DNA of 64,000 nt from the NCBI GenBank assembly GCA_024239075.1, contig JANBVI010000032.1:1-64000 (forward strand). Reading direction: 5' to 3'. Under the pieces are notes generated by a model. It was not told the DNA's origin and made no database searches. It worked only from the letters and a program-made list of their open reading frames with translations. This DNA comes from Fischerella sp. CENA71. GTDB taxonomy: Bacteria > Cyanobacteriota > Cyanobacteriia > Cyanobacteriales > Nostocaceae. Positions 1 to 9,375 of the stretch are shown one piece after another. Positions within the stretch are counted from its first letter, which is position 1, and the number at the start of each line of letters is the position of its first letter. Position numbers and translations under genes: made by a program.

Positions 1-2
1 TT

Positions 3-113
3 AAATATCAATGGATTGAGCTCGATGCTTATTCTAGCTGGCAAACGTTTGTTGAATCTCTGGAAAAAATACTCAGAGAATTTGGACAAAACTATGTAAT
101 TAATTTTGAGTAA
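3..113 (+). CDS. C-terminal fragment of a protein, possibly an IS630-type transposase (partial)
   Basis: The frame is open from the window edge to a TAA at 111-113 and encodes about 36 residues with protein-like composition (it ends EFGQNYVINFE). From memory, the pattern of a hydrophobic helix followed by FG-x-x-Y-x-I-x-F at the extreme C-terminus resembles the tails of cyanobacterial IS630-like transposases. The rest of the gene lies outside the window, so the family is a guess. If right, it marks a mobile element at the left border of the sulfur island. Confidence 0.35.
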   Translation, partial: KYQWIELDAYSSWQTFVESLEKILREFGQNYVINFE

Positions 114-266
114 CTACTTATTACTGGTGATCATTGTTTATATCGTCAAAAAGGACGACTTCCAGCAAGACTTATCCGCTTCATCACTCGTCTGTGATTG
201 GGATGAAATGCTTCGCCGTAGTGAAGAGTAGAATAGACAATATCACCAATAGATCATTTATATTAG

Positions 267-1376
267 TTATTTTTGAGCAAGCACCTCTTTCGGAGTAATT
301 TCGGCGTATTGCTCAGGAGTCAAAAATCCTTCCCTAACATTCACTTGCTTGGGTATAAGTTTGAGATTGTACCACATATCTGCAACTTGTTGTTGCTTAT
401 TAATAATTTTTTCAGTAATTGGTACTAATGCAAAATTATATTTCTCATGCATTATCTCCAACATTGGTGGATCAAGTTGAGTCACAGGAGCAAGCAATTG
501 TGCTATTTCTTTGGGGTTATTCTTTGCCCAAACTTGTGCTTTTTGCAGTTCCTCTAAAAATACTTTGATTACTTCCGGATTTTCTTGATAAAACTTGCGT
601 GTTGTAGAGTAAAAGTTGTTAGTATCCCGCAAATTTCCGCCATCTATCAAAACACGACCAACTTTGTTTTGGACATTTCTAGTGACAAAAGGTTCCCAGA
701 TAAACCAAGCATCTACTTTTCCTTGACTAAATGCAACGTTTGCATCTGGAGGTGGTAGATAAACAGGATTAATATCATTAAGTTTTAAACCTTCTTTTTC
801 TAATGCTTTAACGATTAAATAGTGACCAATAGATGCTTTTTGAGAAGCAATTTTTTTACCTTTTAAATCTTTGACGCTTTTGACGGTCGAATTAGTAGGA
901 ACTAACAGCGAAATTGATCTACCATCAGAACTATTAGCAGCCAGGTATACAATAGGAGTCCCGGCTGCTTGAGCAAATACAGGAGGTGACTCAGCTGTAG
1001 AAGCAATATCAAGTCCACCTGCATTCAGAGCTTCTAATTGTTGTGGCCCAGCAGCAAACTCAGGCCACTCTACTTTATAACCAAGGGATTCTAATCTTTT
1101 GGCGAGAGTACCTTTCTGTTCCAAGACAGCTAGAGCTGTAAGTTGTTTAGAGCGTACAATTCTAATGACTTTTTGAGTACCATTACTTGTACTAGCTGTA
1201 TTTGCTGTAGGCGAAGTCGTTTGTTGAACTGAATTATTTTGTGGTCTACTGCAACTAAATACTGTGGTAGATAATACTAAGCTATAGCCGAGGATAAATA
1301 GTGCTGAACGACGAGTGATGATTCGGTGCTTCCAGGATGTAAACTTATCTGGTAAATCTTTCATTAATTGGCTCAT
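267..1376 (-). CDS. sulfonate-type ABC transporter substrate-binding lipoprotein (SsuA/TauA-like)
   Basis: This is a periplasmic solute-binding protein of the aliphatic sulfonate/nitrate/taurine group, expected to deliver organosulfur compounds to an inner-membrane ABC importer. The N-terminus has a basic segment, a hydrophobic helix and a lipobox-like VFSC, so it is probably an exported lipoprotein. The mature part shows the family pattern: a LESLGYKVEWPEFAAGPQ-type segment, ALNAGGLDIA, a VKDLKGKKIA hinge and a DAWFIWEPF segment near residue 225. The 369-residue length fits the family. It is the last gene of a minus-strand set with the monooxygenase at 1609 and the ATPase at 2843. It is a clear paralogue of the binding protein at 5021. 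The true ligand cannot be read from sequence. Confidence 0.85.
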   Translation of the reverse strand: MSQLMKDLPDKFTSWKHRIITRRSALFILGYSLVLSTTVFSCSRPQNNSVQQTTSPTANTASTSNGTQKVIRIVRSKQLTALAVLEQKGTLAKRLESLGYKVEWPEFAAGPQQLEALNAGGLDIASTAESPPVFAQAAGTPIVYLAANSSDGRSISLLVPTNSTVKSVKDLKGKKIASQKASIGHYLIVKALEKEGLKLNDINPVYLPPPDANVAFSQGKVDAWFIWEPFVTRNVQNKVGRVLIDGGNLRDTNNFYSTTRKFYQENPEVIKVFLEELQKAQVWAKNNPKEIAQLLAPVTQLDPPMLEIMHEKYNFALVPITEKIINKQQQVADMWYNLKLIPKQVNVREGFLTPEQYAEITPKEVLAQK

Positions 1377-1608
1377 TTTAATTATTGTTTGTTGATGTTT
1401 AATTGCAGTGATGTTTTTGTAGAAATTAGTTTTATGATGATAACGACCACAGATAGATACTTAATTCAAAAAACCGAGAATTAAGGAAGTAAGGTGGGTA
1501 AATTCCCACCTTAAATTTGAGAGGAGGCTACTGTGGCTGAAACTTGTGATTTATTCAGTTATCAGTTATGAATAATTTTTACTGTTTACTATTTACTGAC
1601 AACTGAAT

Positions 1609-2796
1609 TTAGGAATATTGGGTTACTTGGGGTAATTCTTGATTGAGTACCCAGTTACCAATATCACGGAACTTGTAATCTACAGGATCGTGGAGGGTGA
1701 AAGTACGCAAATCTCGCCAGTAACGGTCAAAGCCATATTTGCTAGCTGTAGAACGGGTTCCCATAACTTCAAAGATACGGTTGGTGATATTTAGCCCAAC
1801 ACGGGTAGCAAAGGTTTTAGCAGCGAAAACTGCGATCGCTACTTCTCCCCTCTCTTCAAAAGTCAGGCTAGCTTCTTTTTCCCACGCCTGTTGCACTTGG
1901 CTCAGGGTGCGATCGCTCAATGCAATAGCTGCTTGTAGTTCTGTCCAGAGTTCACCGTAATGATACAGGATATACGGATCTTTTTTAGCACTGTCTACCC
2001 CGGATGTAATCCAAGGTTTTGTTTGATTTGTGGTATATCCTTCAGCTGCTACTAGCGCCCCTTGTGCAATACCCAGATAAACGTATGTTTTGGTTAATTG
2101 AGCGATGATTCCCAAAAATGTAGCAAAAGCACTATCAGGAGGATGAGGATATCCCAGGATTTCATCTTTTTTTACCAAAACATCGTGAAAAGTAAAGGTG
2201 TCACTATCAGTCCGTCGCTGACCGATGTTGTCCCAATCTTGGTTAGAAGCGACACCAGCTCTGTCTTTAGGAATGATAAATAACCAAGGTATTTCTGTAC
2301 CATCTTGAAGAGCAGAGAATACACGCAAATCTGCAATAGCAACACCCGTACCAAAACTTTTTACTCCATTAACCCGAAAATGCTCACCATCTGGGGTAAC
2401 TTTCAGTCTGGTATCGCGCGTGTTGATGGCATTTGCCCAGAATAAATTATGTTCGGCAGTTTGGCGATAGTATCTTTCTTTTTGCTCGCCTGTGCCAGAA
2501 ACATGAGCTAAAGCTGTTAAATTTAGGTGATTGCCATACAACTGCCCAATCGAACCATCTGCTTTCGAGAGTTCTTGGACAATTTTTAAAGCTTCTATCC
2601 AAGTTGCACCAGTTCCACCATATTCGTTTGGTACTACCAAAGGCAACAAACCGCTTTCTCGTAGTAGTTGGATTTCTACATCTGGGAGTCCGGCTTTGGT
2701 ATCTCTTTCTACTGCTGTGGTAATTAGTTCCGCGGACAGTGAAGAAGCGATCGCAATCCAATCTTGAGATTCTTCTTTAAGTAATAGTTGCACCAT
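1609..2796 (-). CDS. acyl-CoA dehydrogenase-fold monooxygenase, DszC/SfnB-like
   Basis: This 395-residue protein has the acyl-CoA dehydrogenase fold: an N-terminal helical part with LLRESGLLPLVVPNEYGG, a central beta domain with an NGVKSFGTG segment, and a C-terminal helical bundle ending in GTRSTASKYGFDRYWRDLRT. That ending, with no obvious catalytic Glu, is typical of flavin-dependent monooxygenases of the DszC/SfnB group, which use reduced flavin and O2 to oxidise sulfur compounds. The gene is 46 bp downstream of ssuB-like 2843 and upstream of a sulfonate-binding protein, so a desulfurization role is inferred. Reduced flavin could come from the nitroreductase at 4115. An ordinary fatty-acid acyl-CoA dehydrogenase is less likely. 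Confidence 0.8.
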   Translation of the reverse strand: MVQLLLKEESQDWIAIASSLSAELITTAVERDTKAGLPDVEIQLLRESGLLPLVVPNEYGGTGATWIEALKIVQELSKADGSIGQLYGNHLNLTALAHVSGTGEQKERYYRQTAEHNLFWANAINTRDTRLKVTPDGEHFRVNGVKSFGTGVAIADLRVFSALQDGTEIPWLFIIPKDRAGVASNQDWDNIGQRRTDSDTFTFHDVLVKKDEILGYPHPPDSAFATFLGIIAQLTKTYVYLGIAQGALVAAEGYTTNQTKPWITSGVDSAKKDPYILYHYGELWTELQAAIALSDRTLSQVQQAWEKEASLTFEERGEVAIAVFAAKTFATRVGLNITNRIFEVMGTRSTASKYGFDRYWRDLRTFTLHDPVDYKFRDIGNWVLNQELPQVTQYS

Positions 2797-2842
2797 AGTT
2801 GATATTAGTGGTTAGTGGTTTACTATTCCTGTCACACCCCTT

Positions 2843-3637
2843 TTATGCAGCTTCCGAGTTTAGAGCATAATCGTGTGAGCGATCGCCTTCTTGCTTACCC
2901 ATGACATACTGTAAAATCTTCTCTACTATTTGGGCAAACTCTGCATTTCCTCTAGGTCGTGGACGTGGGAGATCAATTTTCACATCCATACCAATCTGAC
3001 CGTTTTCAATCAACACCACTCGGTCTGCAAGCACTACTGCTTCTTCCACATCATGAGTAATTAGCAGTGCAGTAAATCCCTGTTCTTGCCATAAGTTCTC
3101 TAATAATTGCTGCATTTCAATCCGTGTCAGTGCATCTAAGGCTCCCAAGGGTTCATCCAGCAGCAATAACGAAGGTTTACTCGCTAAGGCTCTGGCTAAT
3201 GCCACCCGTTGGCGTTGTCCACCAGAGAGAACAGCAGGCCATTCGTTAGCACGGTCTTCTAATCCTACTGCTCGTAATACTTGTAAAGCTGTTTGCTTGG
3301 CGTAAACTTTGGAATTGGAACCTAATAAACCTAACTCTACATTTGCCAATACTCGTTGCCAAGGCAGAAGTCGCGCATCCTGAAACATCATGCGGATAGT
3401 GGGATTAATTCGCTGATGAGAATATGTACCATTTAAAAACACAGATCCGCTACTGGCCTCATCTAGTCCCGCAACTAGGCGTAGCATCGTACTCTTGCCA
3501 CAACCACTGCGACCGACAATAGCAACAAATTCCCCTGGTTGAAGCTCTAAATCAATGCCTTGTAAAACTGTTTTTATCCCAAAAGACTTTCTCAATCCTT
3601 CTAGTTTCAAATGCATTCCACGTGTTTTAGATTGCAT
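2843..3637 (-). CDS. ssuB: ABC transporter ATP-binding protein, SsuB/TauB-like
   Basis: This cytoplasmic ATPase subunit of a sulfonate/taurine/nitrate-type importer has all the key motifs: Walker [10 protein letters not shown] near residue 42, the [12 protein letters not shown] signature near 139, Walker [13 protein letters not shown] near 157 and the H-loop [12 protein letters not shown]. Its 264 residues match SsuB. It heads the minus-strand unit ATPase, monooxygenase, binding protein. A copy of the shared TACGGTWAATTGGTAG motif lies about 250 bp upstream. No membrane permease (SsuC) is next to it or elsewhere in the window, so its partner must be encoded elsewhere or has been lost. Confidence 0.88.
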   Translation of the reverse strand: MQSKTRGMHLKLEGLRKSFGIKTVLQGIDLELQPGEFVAIVGRSGCGKSTMLRLVAGLDEASSGSVFLNGTYSHQRINPTIRMMFQDARLLPWQRVLANVELGLLGSNSKVYAKQTALQVLRAVGLEDRANEWPAVLSGGQRQRVALARALASKPSLLLLDEPLGALDALTRIEMQQLLENLWQEQGFTALLITHDVEEAVVLADRVVLIENGQIGMDVKIDLPRPRPRGNAEFAQIVEKILQYVMGKQEGDRSHDYALNSEAA

Positions 3638-4114
3638 ACCAAAAACCTCTCATCTATGACTGAATTGATTATTGGCGAACAGAACGCTTCGGTGAATGTA
3701 CTACCAATATCAAGTTACTTTCCTGACTTTTCTCTCAAAAATGCGTAATAACAGAGAACTAAATTAGTTGATGGGGTAACAACATTTTTGAATTGACATT
3801 TTCCCCTTGATAAACTGGTGTTTGTGAGACAAAATCCTGATTAAGTAAACGAGCTTGTATACTGAGTTAGCATCTTTGATTAAAGTACGGTTAATTGGTA
3901 GGAATACCGTATAATATTTATAGTAGTTTTACATAGATAAAAAGAAAAGACAAGGATATTTTGTAAAAAAATGCAAAATTTAAAGACCCTTTGCCCTTTA
4001 ACCAACCTCTTGCAAAAGTTTAGTTTTGCAAGAAGTCTTATAAACAGAGTTCACAATGAAGGATGAAAATTTCTCTTCCCCTACACTCCACACCCTCATA
4101 CCCTCACACCCGTT
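3638..4114. other. intergenic region upstream of ssuB with regulatory motif
   Basis: This 477-bp AT-rich spacer holds copy A of the shared motif at 3886-3901 and, just after it, the sequence TACCGTATAAT, an inverted echo of the motif's TACGGT half. A 10-bp hairpin (TCTTGCAAAA at 4008-4017 pairing with 4024-4033) lies beyond the nitroreductase stop and has no T-run. No gene was seen. Confidence 0.6.
3886..3901 (+). promoter_or_regulatory. shared sulfur-island motif, copy A
   Basis: The sequence TACGGTTAATTGGTAG is preceded by TTAAAG. It matches copies B (8011) and C (9713) at 15 of 16 positions and lies about 250 bp upstream of the ssuB-like gene. The core is a direct repeat, GGTA-N4-GGTA. 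It is probably an operator for a common regulator; which regulator is unknown. Confidence 0.65.
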
Positions 4115-4936
4115 TTAACGCAATTCAAATCCCAAATTCTTCAATGCTTCCCGTAACCTATCCCGTCCTGATAAAGACTCAGCAAAGGCCACTCGTTTAG
4201 TTGAGTGTTCCGTCCAATCACCAGGAACATTCATCTTTTGGGAATTGTAAAAAGCTTTCATCACTTGATTGTAGAATGCGATCGCCTCCTCCTGCTCCTC
4301 CAATTTATACGTTTCGCGATGCAACACAGCGGTTTGGGGTAGACGTGGTTTCACCGCAGTTTCCACTAGGAGATCAGCATAACCAACACATAAACCAAAC
4401 ACAGCAAAAACATGAGGTGGTAAACCCAGAACCTCTGACACTTTTTCTGGATGGTTACGCAAAGCACCAATATAAACTGTCCCCAAACCAAGAGATTCCG
4501 CTGCCACGACTGCATTTTGCGCTGCTAATGCTGCATCTATCGCCGCCATCAAAAACATTTCTAAGTAATCTAAACCTTCATGGGGTAGTCCCCGACTCTC
4601 AGCAATATGTGTCAGTCTAGCCAAATCCGCCAACCATACCAGAAAAAGTGGACACTGGCGGATATGTGCTTGATTATTAGCTAGTTGTGACAATAGTTCC
4701 TTGCGCTGGGAACTTTCCACTGCTACTACACTCCACGTCTGGAGGTTCGAGGAAGTAGAAGCAGATTGTGCTGCTGCAATTAAAATCTCTAGAGTTCCTG
4801 GTGGTAAAGAATTAGGTAGATAAGCACGAATCGAACGGTGAGATAAAAGATTTGCAATACAGTCATTTCCAGGAATATCTATATCAAAATTACCTATACC
4901 ATAACGGCGATTAAGTAAGTCAGTTGGAGTAGTCAT
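4115..4936 (-). CDS. NfsA-like nitroreductase / NAD(P)H:flavin reductase
   Basis: This 273-residue member of the nitroreductase superfamily is nearest in layout to NfsA/FRP. The N-terminal HRSIRAYLPNSLPPG is the FMN-phosphate-binding region, and ASTSSNLQTWSVVAV with IGALRNHPEKVSEVLGLP and VFGLCVGYAD are the family blocks. Such enzymes bind FMN and reduce nitroaromatics, quinones or free flavin with NADPH. Between a DszC-like monooxygenase and a sulfonate-binding protein, supply of FMNH2 to the monooxygenase is a reasonable inference but not shown. The start near 4936 is followed at once by the conserved N-terminus. It reads in the same direction as the gene at 5021, which ends 84 bp upstream, so the two may be co-transcribed. 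Confidence 0.8.
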   Translation of the reverse strand: MTTPTDLLNRRYGIGNFDIDIPGNDCIANLLSHRSIRAYLPNSLPPGTLEILIAAAQSASTSSNLQTWSVVAVESSQRKELLSQLANNQAHIRQCPLFLVWLADLARLTHIAESRGLPHEGLDYLEMFLMAAIDAALAAQNAVVAAESLGLGTVYIGALRNHPEKVSEVLGLPPHVFAVFGLCVGYADLLVETAVKPRLPQTAVLHRETYKLEEQEEAIAFYNQVMKAFYNSQKMNVPGDWTEHSTKRVAFAESLSGRDRLREALKNLGFELR

Positions 4937-5020
4937 GATTTTTTGTTGTTGGTTGTTTGTTGATGGTTGTTAGTTTCTTGTTTTCCAACCAACTAACAAT
5001 TATCAACTAAATAACTAATA

Positions 5021-6121
5021 TTATATTTTTTGCGAAATATTCGCATATTGCTCTGGTGTTAGCGTCACTTTTTTCACATCAATCTGTTTAGGAATTAATT
5101 TTAATTCATAAAATTTATCAGCTACTTTTTGTTGCGTTGCAATTAGATTTTCATTGATTTTTACAACACCGAATTGTTTACGTGCAGTTGCCTTTTTCAT
5201 GGTATCTAAATCAATATTTAAGACTGGTGCAAGAGTTGCTGCAACTTCATCTCGATGTTTATCAGACCAATCTTCTAAATTTTTTATTTCTTCTATAACT
5301 GCCTTAACTATCTCCTGATTTTCTGTGACATATTTACGCCTAGCTAGGTAATATCCTCCTTGTTTGGTAATTCCTTCTCCTGTAATTAATACACGGGCAT
5401 TAGCATTTTTCTCTGCTGCTGCATAAAAAGGGTCCCAAATTACCCAAGCATCTATACTGTTTTTCACAAATGCAGCACGGGCATCTGCTGGTGGTAAAAA
5501 TACAGGTTGAATTTCACTATATTTGATACCTGCTTTTTCTAAAATTTGTACTAGCAAATAATGAGCGCTAGAACCTTTTTGCACTGCAATTTTTTTGCCT
5601 TTAAGGTCAGTTATAGTTTTAATAGATGAATTTTGAGGAATTAAAACCGCCGACCCAGCTGGATTAGGAGCAATACCAGCAACATAAGTTATATCTGCTC
5701 CTGCTGCTTGGGCAAAAATCGGTGGTAATTCCCCAGTATGACCAAAGTCAATACTGCCAACATTCATTGCTTCTAAAAGCTGTGGACCAGCAGGAAATTC
5801 AATCCATTCCACAGATACACCTTCTGGTTGAAGACGTTTTTCTAAAAGTCCTTTTGTTTTTAAAAGAATTGCCGATTTTTGATAGCCAAATCTGAATACA
5901 GATGCTTGGGTTGGAGTTGAATTATTAGCAGATACAGTAGTAGTATTGCTTGCATTATTCGCTGTGCAAGCGGCAAAGAGCAAGCTGAGACACAGGCTAA
6001 TAATAAAAGCCCTAGCGAACGGAATAGGTATGAAAGATAGTATGTTATTTTTGTTTGAAACTCTCAATATTCTCATTCTTTTAAAGTTGATTTGCAAGCG
6101 ATAAAAAATTAGCTTATTCAT
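5021..6121 (-). CDS. sulfonate-type ABC transporter substrate-binding lipoprotein (second copy)
   Basis: This is a second periplasmic binding protein of the SsuA/TauA type, parallel in every block to the one at 267: VEWIEFPAGPQLLEAMNVGSID, ITDLKGKKIAVQKGS, FLPPADARAAF and DAWVIWDPFY. A long N-terminal extension precedes a hydrophobic helix and a lipobox LFAAC. An internal Met at 6076 is an equally plausible start and would remove the first 15 residues. It follows the porin gene at 6215 by 93 bp on the same strand, which suggests that porin and binding protein form an outer-to-inner membrane uptake route. The ligand may differ from the first copy. Confidence 0.84.
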   Translation of the reverse strand: MNKLIFYRLQINFKRMRILRVSNKNNILSFIPIPFARAFIISLCLSLLFAACTANNASNTTTVSANNSTPTQASVFRFGYQKSAILLKTKGLLEKRLQPEGVSVEWIEFPAGPQLLEAMNVGSIDFGHTGELPPIFAQAAGADITYVAGIAPNPAGSAVLIPQNSSIKTITDLKGKKIAVQKGSSAHYLLVQILEKAGIKYSEIQPVFLPPADARAAFVKNSIDAWVIWDPFYAAAEKNANARVLITGEGITKQGGYYLARRKYVTENQEIVKAVIEEIKNLEDWSDKHRDEVAATLAPVLNIDLDTMKKATARKQFGVVKINENLIATQQKVADKFYELKLIPKQIDVKKVTLTPEQYANISQKI

Positions 6122-6214
6122 CCGATTTTACACTCTTGAATTTAAATGCAGTAATTGTATCGATTTACCAGTTATATGAATCAACTAATAACTGATAAAT
6201 CCCTTCCCCTTCTC

Positions 6215-7834
6215 CTAGAAAGTAAAGGTTGTACGAATTGCGCCTACCCAAATTGGATCATTAGCACTGTTGTGTTCTGGCGCGGTAATCACATAGAAAT
6301 CTGGAGTAATGCTAATGCGATCGCTCACACGAAAACGATAGAATGCTTCGATGTGTAAAGATGTATCTGGATCTTCTCGTCTTTGTCCCGCTACTCTGAA
6401 GTCATTGCTAGTAACTTTCGGTGGTATGCCAACTGTTATTCCACCCAAATTACCCTCTTTAAACAAATCTGGAAATGCAAAGGTAAGCGCACCATTAATA
6501 ATAGTCGCATTACTATCACCATTATCTTGTTGATGAGCAAGGGTATAACCAAACCAACCACCCAAATTAAATTTTTCAGCCAGTTTCCAATTCAATTGCA
6601 GTCCAAAGTTATCTGATGTAGTAGCATTTTGTAGAAAAGGATTTCTAGCAAAAGCACTACCCGTGCCGCCAGTGAGATTGTTACCAGAATTAGTAGGATA
6701 GTATTTGTGAGTGTAAGTCAGCCCTATATCTAAATTCTTACTAGGTGAGATAGTCAGCTGAGAGATGATTGCCTGAGAGCTATTATTAAAAAGCCCTCCG
6801 TTGGGTTGATTAGCTGCAAAATCATCTGCTATGTAAGCTGCGTGTAGTTGCAATTTCTCACTAAATTTATAGGCAAAAGCCGCTCCTGCACCATCAAAAC
6901 CAGGTCTGTAAACAGTCGGGTTGAATTGCCCAAATCGAGAGATACCCCCTTGTAAGAGGTTGCCATTTAAGGGGTTTAGTGTTGGTACATAAATAGGAAA
7001 ATTGAGTGTCCTTGCACCTACCCAAACAATAGCTTTGTCACCGATTGGGAAACGATAATACAAGTTAGAAAGATAAAGGTCGTTGTCTTGAAATCTAGCC
7101 GATTTATCAAGGGCAAAACGGGTCATGTGAGTTCCCGTTTCTGTGACTAAGTTAGAAAGATTGCTTGCTATTAAATCAGTGTTCAGTTGGTCTTTGCCAG
7201 TGAAGCTGGTTTGAAAGGATAACCTAGCACGGTAAGAAAAAATGGTACTAGTTTCATCGCTAGTATCATCAGCAGGAGTATTGTTAGCGCGATCGCCAAA
7301 GGTATCAGCTACCAAGAAAACCACATCACCAACTAGTTTGGTGGTAGTAGAAAACTGATTAGCTTCTACTTCTGCTGTTCGGGCTTCTAGATTATCTACC
7401 CTTCCCCGTAATTCAGCTAGTTCTGGACCAAATTCCTCTGTCAGTCTTTGCAGTGTGGCTAAATCTTCTCTTGTTACCGAGTCTGCTGTCGCAGATGCAA
7501 TCAGTTGACTGATTTGGTCTAAACAAGCATTTAACCCCGCCGCAAATTCATAGCGACTGAGGGGACGATTCCCGCGATAAGTTTTGTCAGGATAGCCAAC
7601 AATACATCCATACCGTTCTACCAATGACTGGAGGGCAGAAAAAGCCCAGTCTGTGGGTTGTACATCGGAAAGTTCGGAGACTGATGTGATTGGTGAGTCA
7701 ATCGTTGGTTGCGATGATGGTTGTGGGGTATTTTGTGTGATCTCTTGGGCAAGAGTTTTTGTACTCGCTGCTAAAAAAAGCAGCACTAAAAACATGGGTA
7801 AAGTCAGTAATAATGTCCAAACAGTCTTTTTCAT
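6215..7834 (-). CDS. SLH-domain / OprB-type outer membrane porin
   Basis: This is a cyanobacterial outer-membrane porin of the SLH plus OprB type (SomA-like, often labelled iron-uptake porin). The chosen start at 7834 gives MKKTVWTLLL followed by a signal peptide ending near TLAQ; an upstream Met at 7888 would put 18 polar residues ahead of it. An SLH domain follows (TDWAFSALQSLVERYGCIVGYPDKTYRGNRPLSRYEFAAGL in essence, near residues 80-125), then a short coiled coil (LAELRGRVDNLEARTAEVE) and a long beta-barrel ending in TFTF. Its place upstream of a sulfonate-binding protein and downstream of motif copy B suggests a porin induced for organosulfur uptake rather than a general one. Confidence 0.85.
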   Translation of the reverse strand: MKKTVWTLLLTLPMFLVLLFLAASTKTLAQEITQNTPQPSSQPTIDSPITSVSELSDVQPTDWAFSALQSLVERYGCIVGYPDKTYRGNRPLSRYEFAAGLNACLDQISQLIASATADSVTREDLATLQRLTEEFGPELAELRGRVDNLEARTAEVEANQFSTTTKLVGDVVFLVADTFGDRANNTPADDTSDETSTIFSYRARLSFQTSFTGKDQLNTDLIASNLSNLVTETGTHMTRFALDKSARFQDNDLYLSNLYYRFPIGDKAIVWVGARTLNFPIYVPTLNPLNGNLLQGGISRFGQFNPTVYRPGFDGAGAAFAYKFSEKLQLHAAYIADDFAANQPNGGLFNNSSQAIISQLTISPSKNLDIGLTYTHKYYPTNSGNNLTGGTGSAFARNPFLQNATTSDNFGLQLNWKLAEKFNLGGWFGYTLAHQQDNGDSNATIINGALTFAFPDLFKEGNLGGITVGIPPKVTSNDFRVAGQRREDPDTSLHIEAFYRFRVSDRISITPDFYVITAPEHNSANDPIWVGAIRTTFTF

Positions 7835-8010
7835 TTTGATATAAACACGTAATCGATCTGGAACAAAATCTTTTGTCATTCCGCACATATCAGTCAGATG
7901 ACATCGATATTTTGAAGATTTTTTCTACAAAAAGTTATTTCTATTGGAAATGATTATTGGGGATGAGAGAAAAGCTTTTGGCAGCAACCAATCTACCTTA
8001 ATCATTAAAG

Positions 8011-8026
8011 TACGGTAAATTGGTAG
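8011..8026 (+). promoter_or_regulatory. shared sulfur-island motif, copy B
   Basis: The sequence TACGGTAAATTGGTAG is preceded by ATTAAAG, identical to copy C over all 16 bases. It lies in the 436-bp divergent region between the porin (start 7834, 177 bp away) and the aldo/keto reductase (start 8271, 245 bp away), so it could serve either or both. Nothing else was recognised in that spacer. Confidence 0.65.
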
Positions 8027-8270
8027 AATTAGTGTATTTAAATCTTACTAGATAGCAGCATTTCATAAAAACTGTAGTAAATAAGTATTTTTGGCTACAT
8101 TAATTCCAAATTAAGAATTAGAAAAATCTGCTTGTATATGGAAACAATGTCTGCTAACATACACTTTTTAGTAAAAAATACTAAAAACCGATAGATTTAC
8201 TGTAATTATTTTTTTTGACATATTTGTAAGTTTTATAGGTAAATGTAATTAAGAGAAGTTATGACAGCAT

Positions 8271-9311
8271 ATGAAGTACAATCAGCTAGGTGAGAGTAAC
8301 CTTAAAGTTTCAGAAATTTGTCTAGGAACAATGACCTATGGGCATCAAAATACAATTGAAGAAGCTCATCAACAACTAGACTATGCCATTGCCCAAGGAA
8401 TTAATTTCATAGATGCTGCGGAGATGTATCCAGTACCACCGCGTGGCGAAACTCAAGGGAGAACAGAAGCTTATATAGGAGAATGGTTGAAAAAACAAGA
8501 GCGTGATCAACTCATCATTGCCACTAAAATTGCAGGTCCTGGCCGTCTTTTTCAATGGCTGCGGGGAGGAGATATTAAGATTGATCGTGATAACATCAAA
8601 CAGGCAGTAGATGATAGTCTTAAAAGATTACAAACAGATTACATAGACCTGTATCAAATTCATTGGCCAGATCGCTATGTCCCAACTTTTGGACAGACTG
8701 AATATAATCCTCAATTTGAGCGAGAAACTGTCAGTATTGCTGAACAATTAGAAGCTTTTGCTGATGTGATTAATGCGGGTAAAATTCGCTATGTGGGTTT
8801 GAGTAATGAAACTCCTTGGGGCGTAAGTGAATTTATTCGTATTGCTCAACAGCTAGGATTACCTAAAGTCGTTTCTATCCAAAACGCTTATAATTTGCTT
8901 AACCGTGTGTTTGATTCTGCTTTAGCTGAAGTTTCTCGATATACAAATATTGGCTTACTAGCTTATAGTCCTTTAGGATTTGGTTTCTTAACTGGAAAAT
9001 ATCTTGGTGAGCAAAAACTAGAAAACACACGCATAGCTTTGTTTCCTGGTTTTGGACAACGCTATTTTAAACCAAATGTTAATGAAGCTGTCGCAGCCTA
9101 TGTAGAAATTGCCAAAAAATATAATCTTAAACCTGCACAGTTAGCTTTAGCTTTTGTACGAAGTCGGTGGTTTGTGAATAGTACAATTATTGGTGCAACA
9201 TCATTAGAACAACTGCAAGAAAATATACAAAGTGTGAATATAGTTCTCGAAAAAGAGATTATAGCAGAAATAGATACAGTTCACACTCGTTATCCCAACC
9301 CTGCACCATAA
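8271..9311 (+). CDS. aldo/keto reductase (Tas/YajO-like)
   Basis: This is a cytoplasmic NADPH-dependent oxidoreductase of the aldo/keto reductase family, 346 residues. The TIM-barrel landmarks are clear: LGTMTYGHQN at the N-terminus, catalytic Asp/Tyr in FIDAAEMYP near residue 48, Lys in IIATKIAG, His in YQIHWPDRY, and the NADP-binding LLAYSPLGFGFLTGKYL and NSTIIGATSLEQL at the C-terminal end. The length and the long loop after the catalytic Tyr match the Tas subgroup. It is divergent from the porin and shares its upstream region with motif copy B. A terminator at 9351 follows. The substrate is unknown; the sulfur context suggests handling of aldehydes released by sulfonate oxidation, which is only inference. 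Confidence 0.88.
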   Translation: MKYNQLGESNLKVSEICLGTMTYGHQNTIEEAHQQLDYAIAQGINFIDAAEMYPVPPRGETQGRTEAYIGEWLKKQERDQLIIATKIAGPGRLFQWLRGGDIKIDRDNIKQAVDDSLKRLQTDYIDLYQIHWPDRYVPTFGQTEYNPQFERETVSIAEQLEAFADVINAGKIRYVGLSNETPWGVSEFIRIAQQLGLPKVVSIQNAYNLLNRVFDSALAEVSRYTNIGLLAYSPLGFGFLTGKYLGEQKLENTRIALFPGFGQRYFKPNVNEAVAAYVEIAKKYNLKPAQLALAFVRSRWFVNSTIIGATSLEQLQENIQSVNIVLEKEIIAEIDTVHTRYPNPAP

Positions 9312-9350
9312 GAATTAAAAATGTTATTTTAAATTTCCAATTTTATATAT

Positions 9351-9375
9351 ACCGCCTTAAGTAGGCGGTTTTTTT
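9351..9375 (+). terminator. rho-independent terminator of the aldo/keto reductase gene
   Basis: ACCGCC (9351-9356) pairs with GGCGGT (9364-9369) around a 7-base loop and is followed by a run of T, 40 bp after the aldo/keto reductase stop codon. Confidence 0.85.

Noticed and set aside
2447-2761. Long alternative frames within the monooxygenase gene
   Set aside because: These frames overlap a clear acyl-CoA-dehydrogenase-fold gene and have unlikely composition; they are antisense or out-of-frame shadows.
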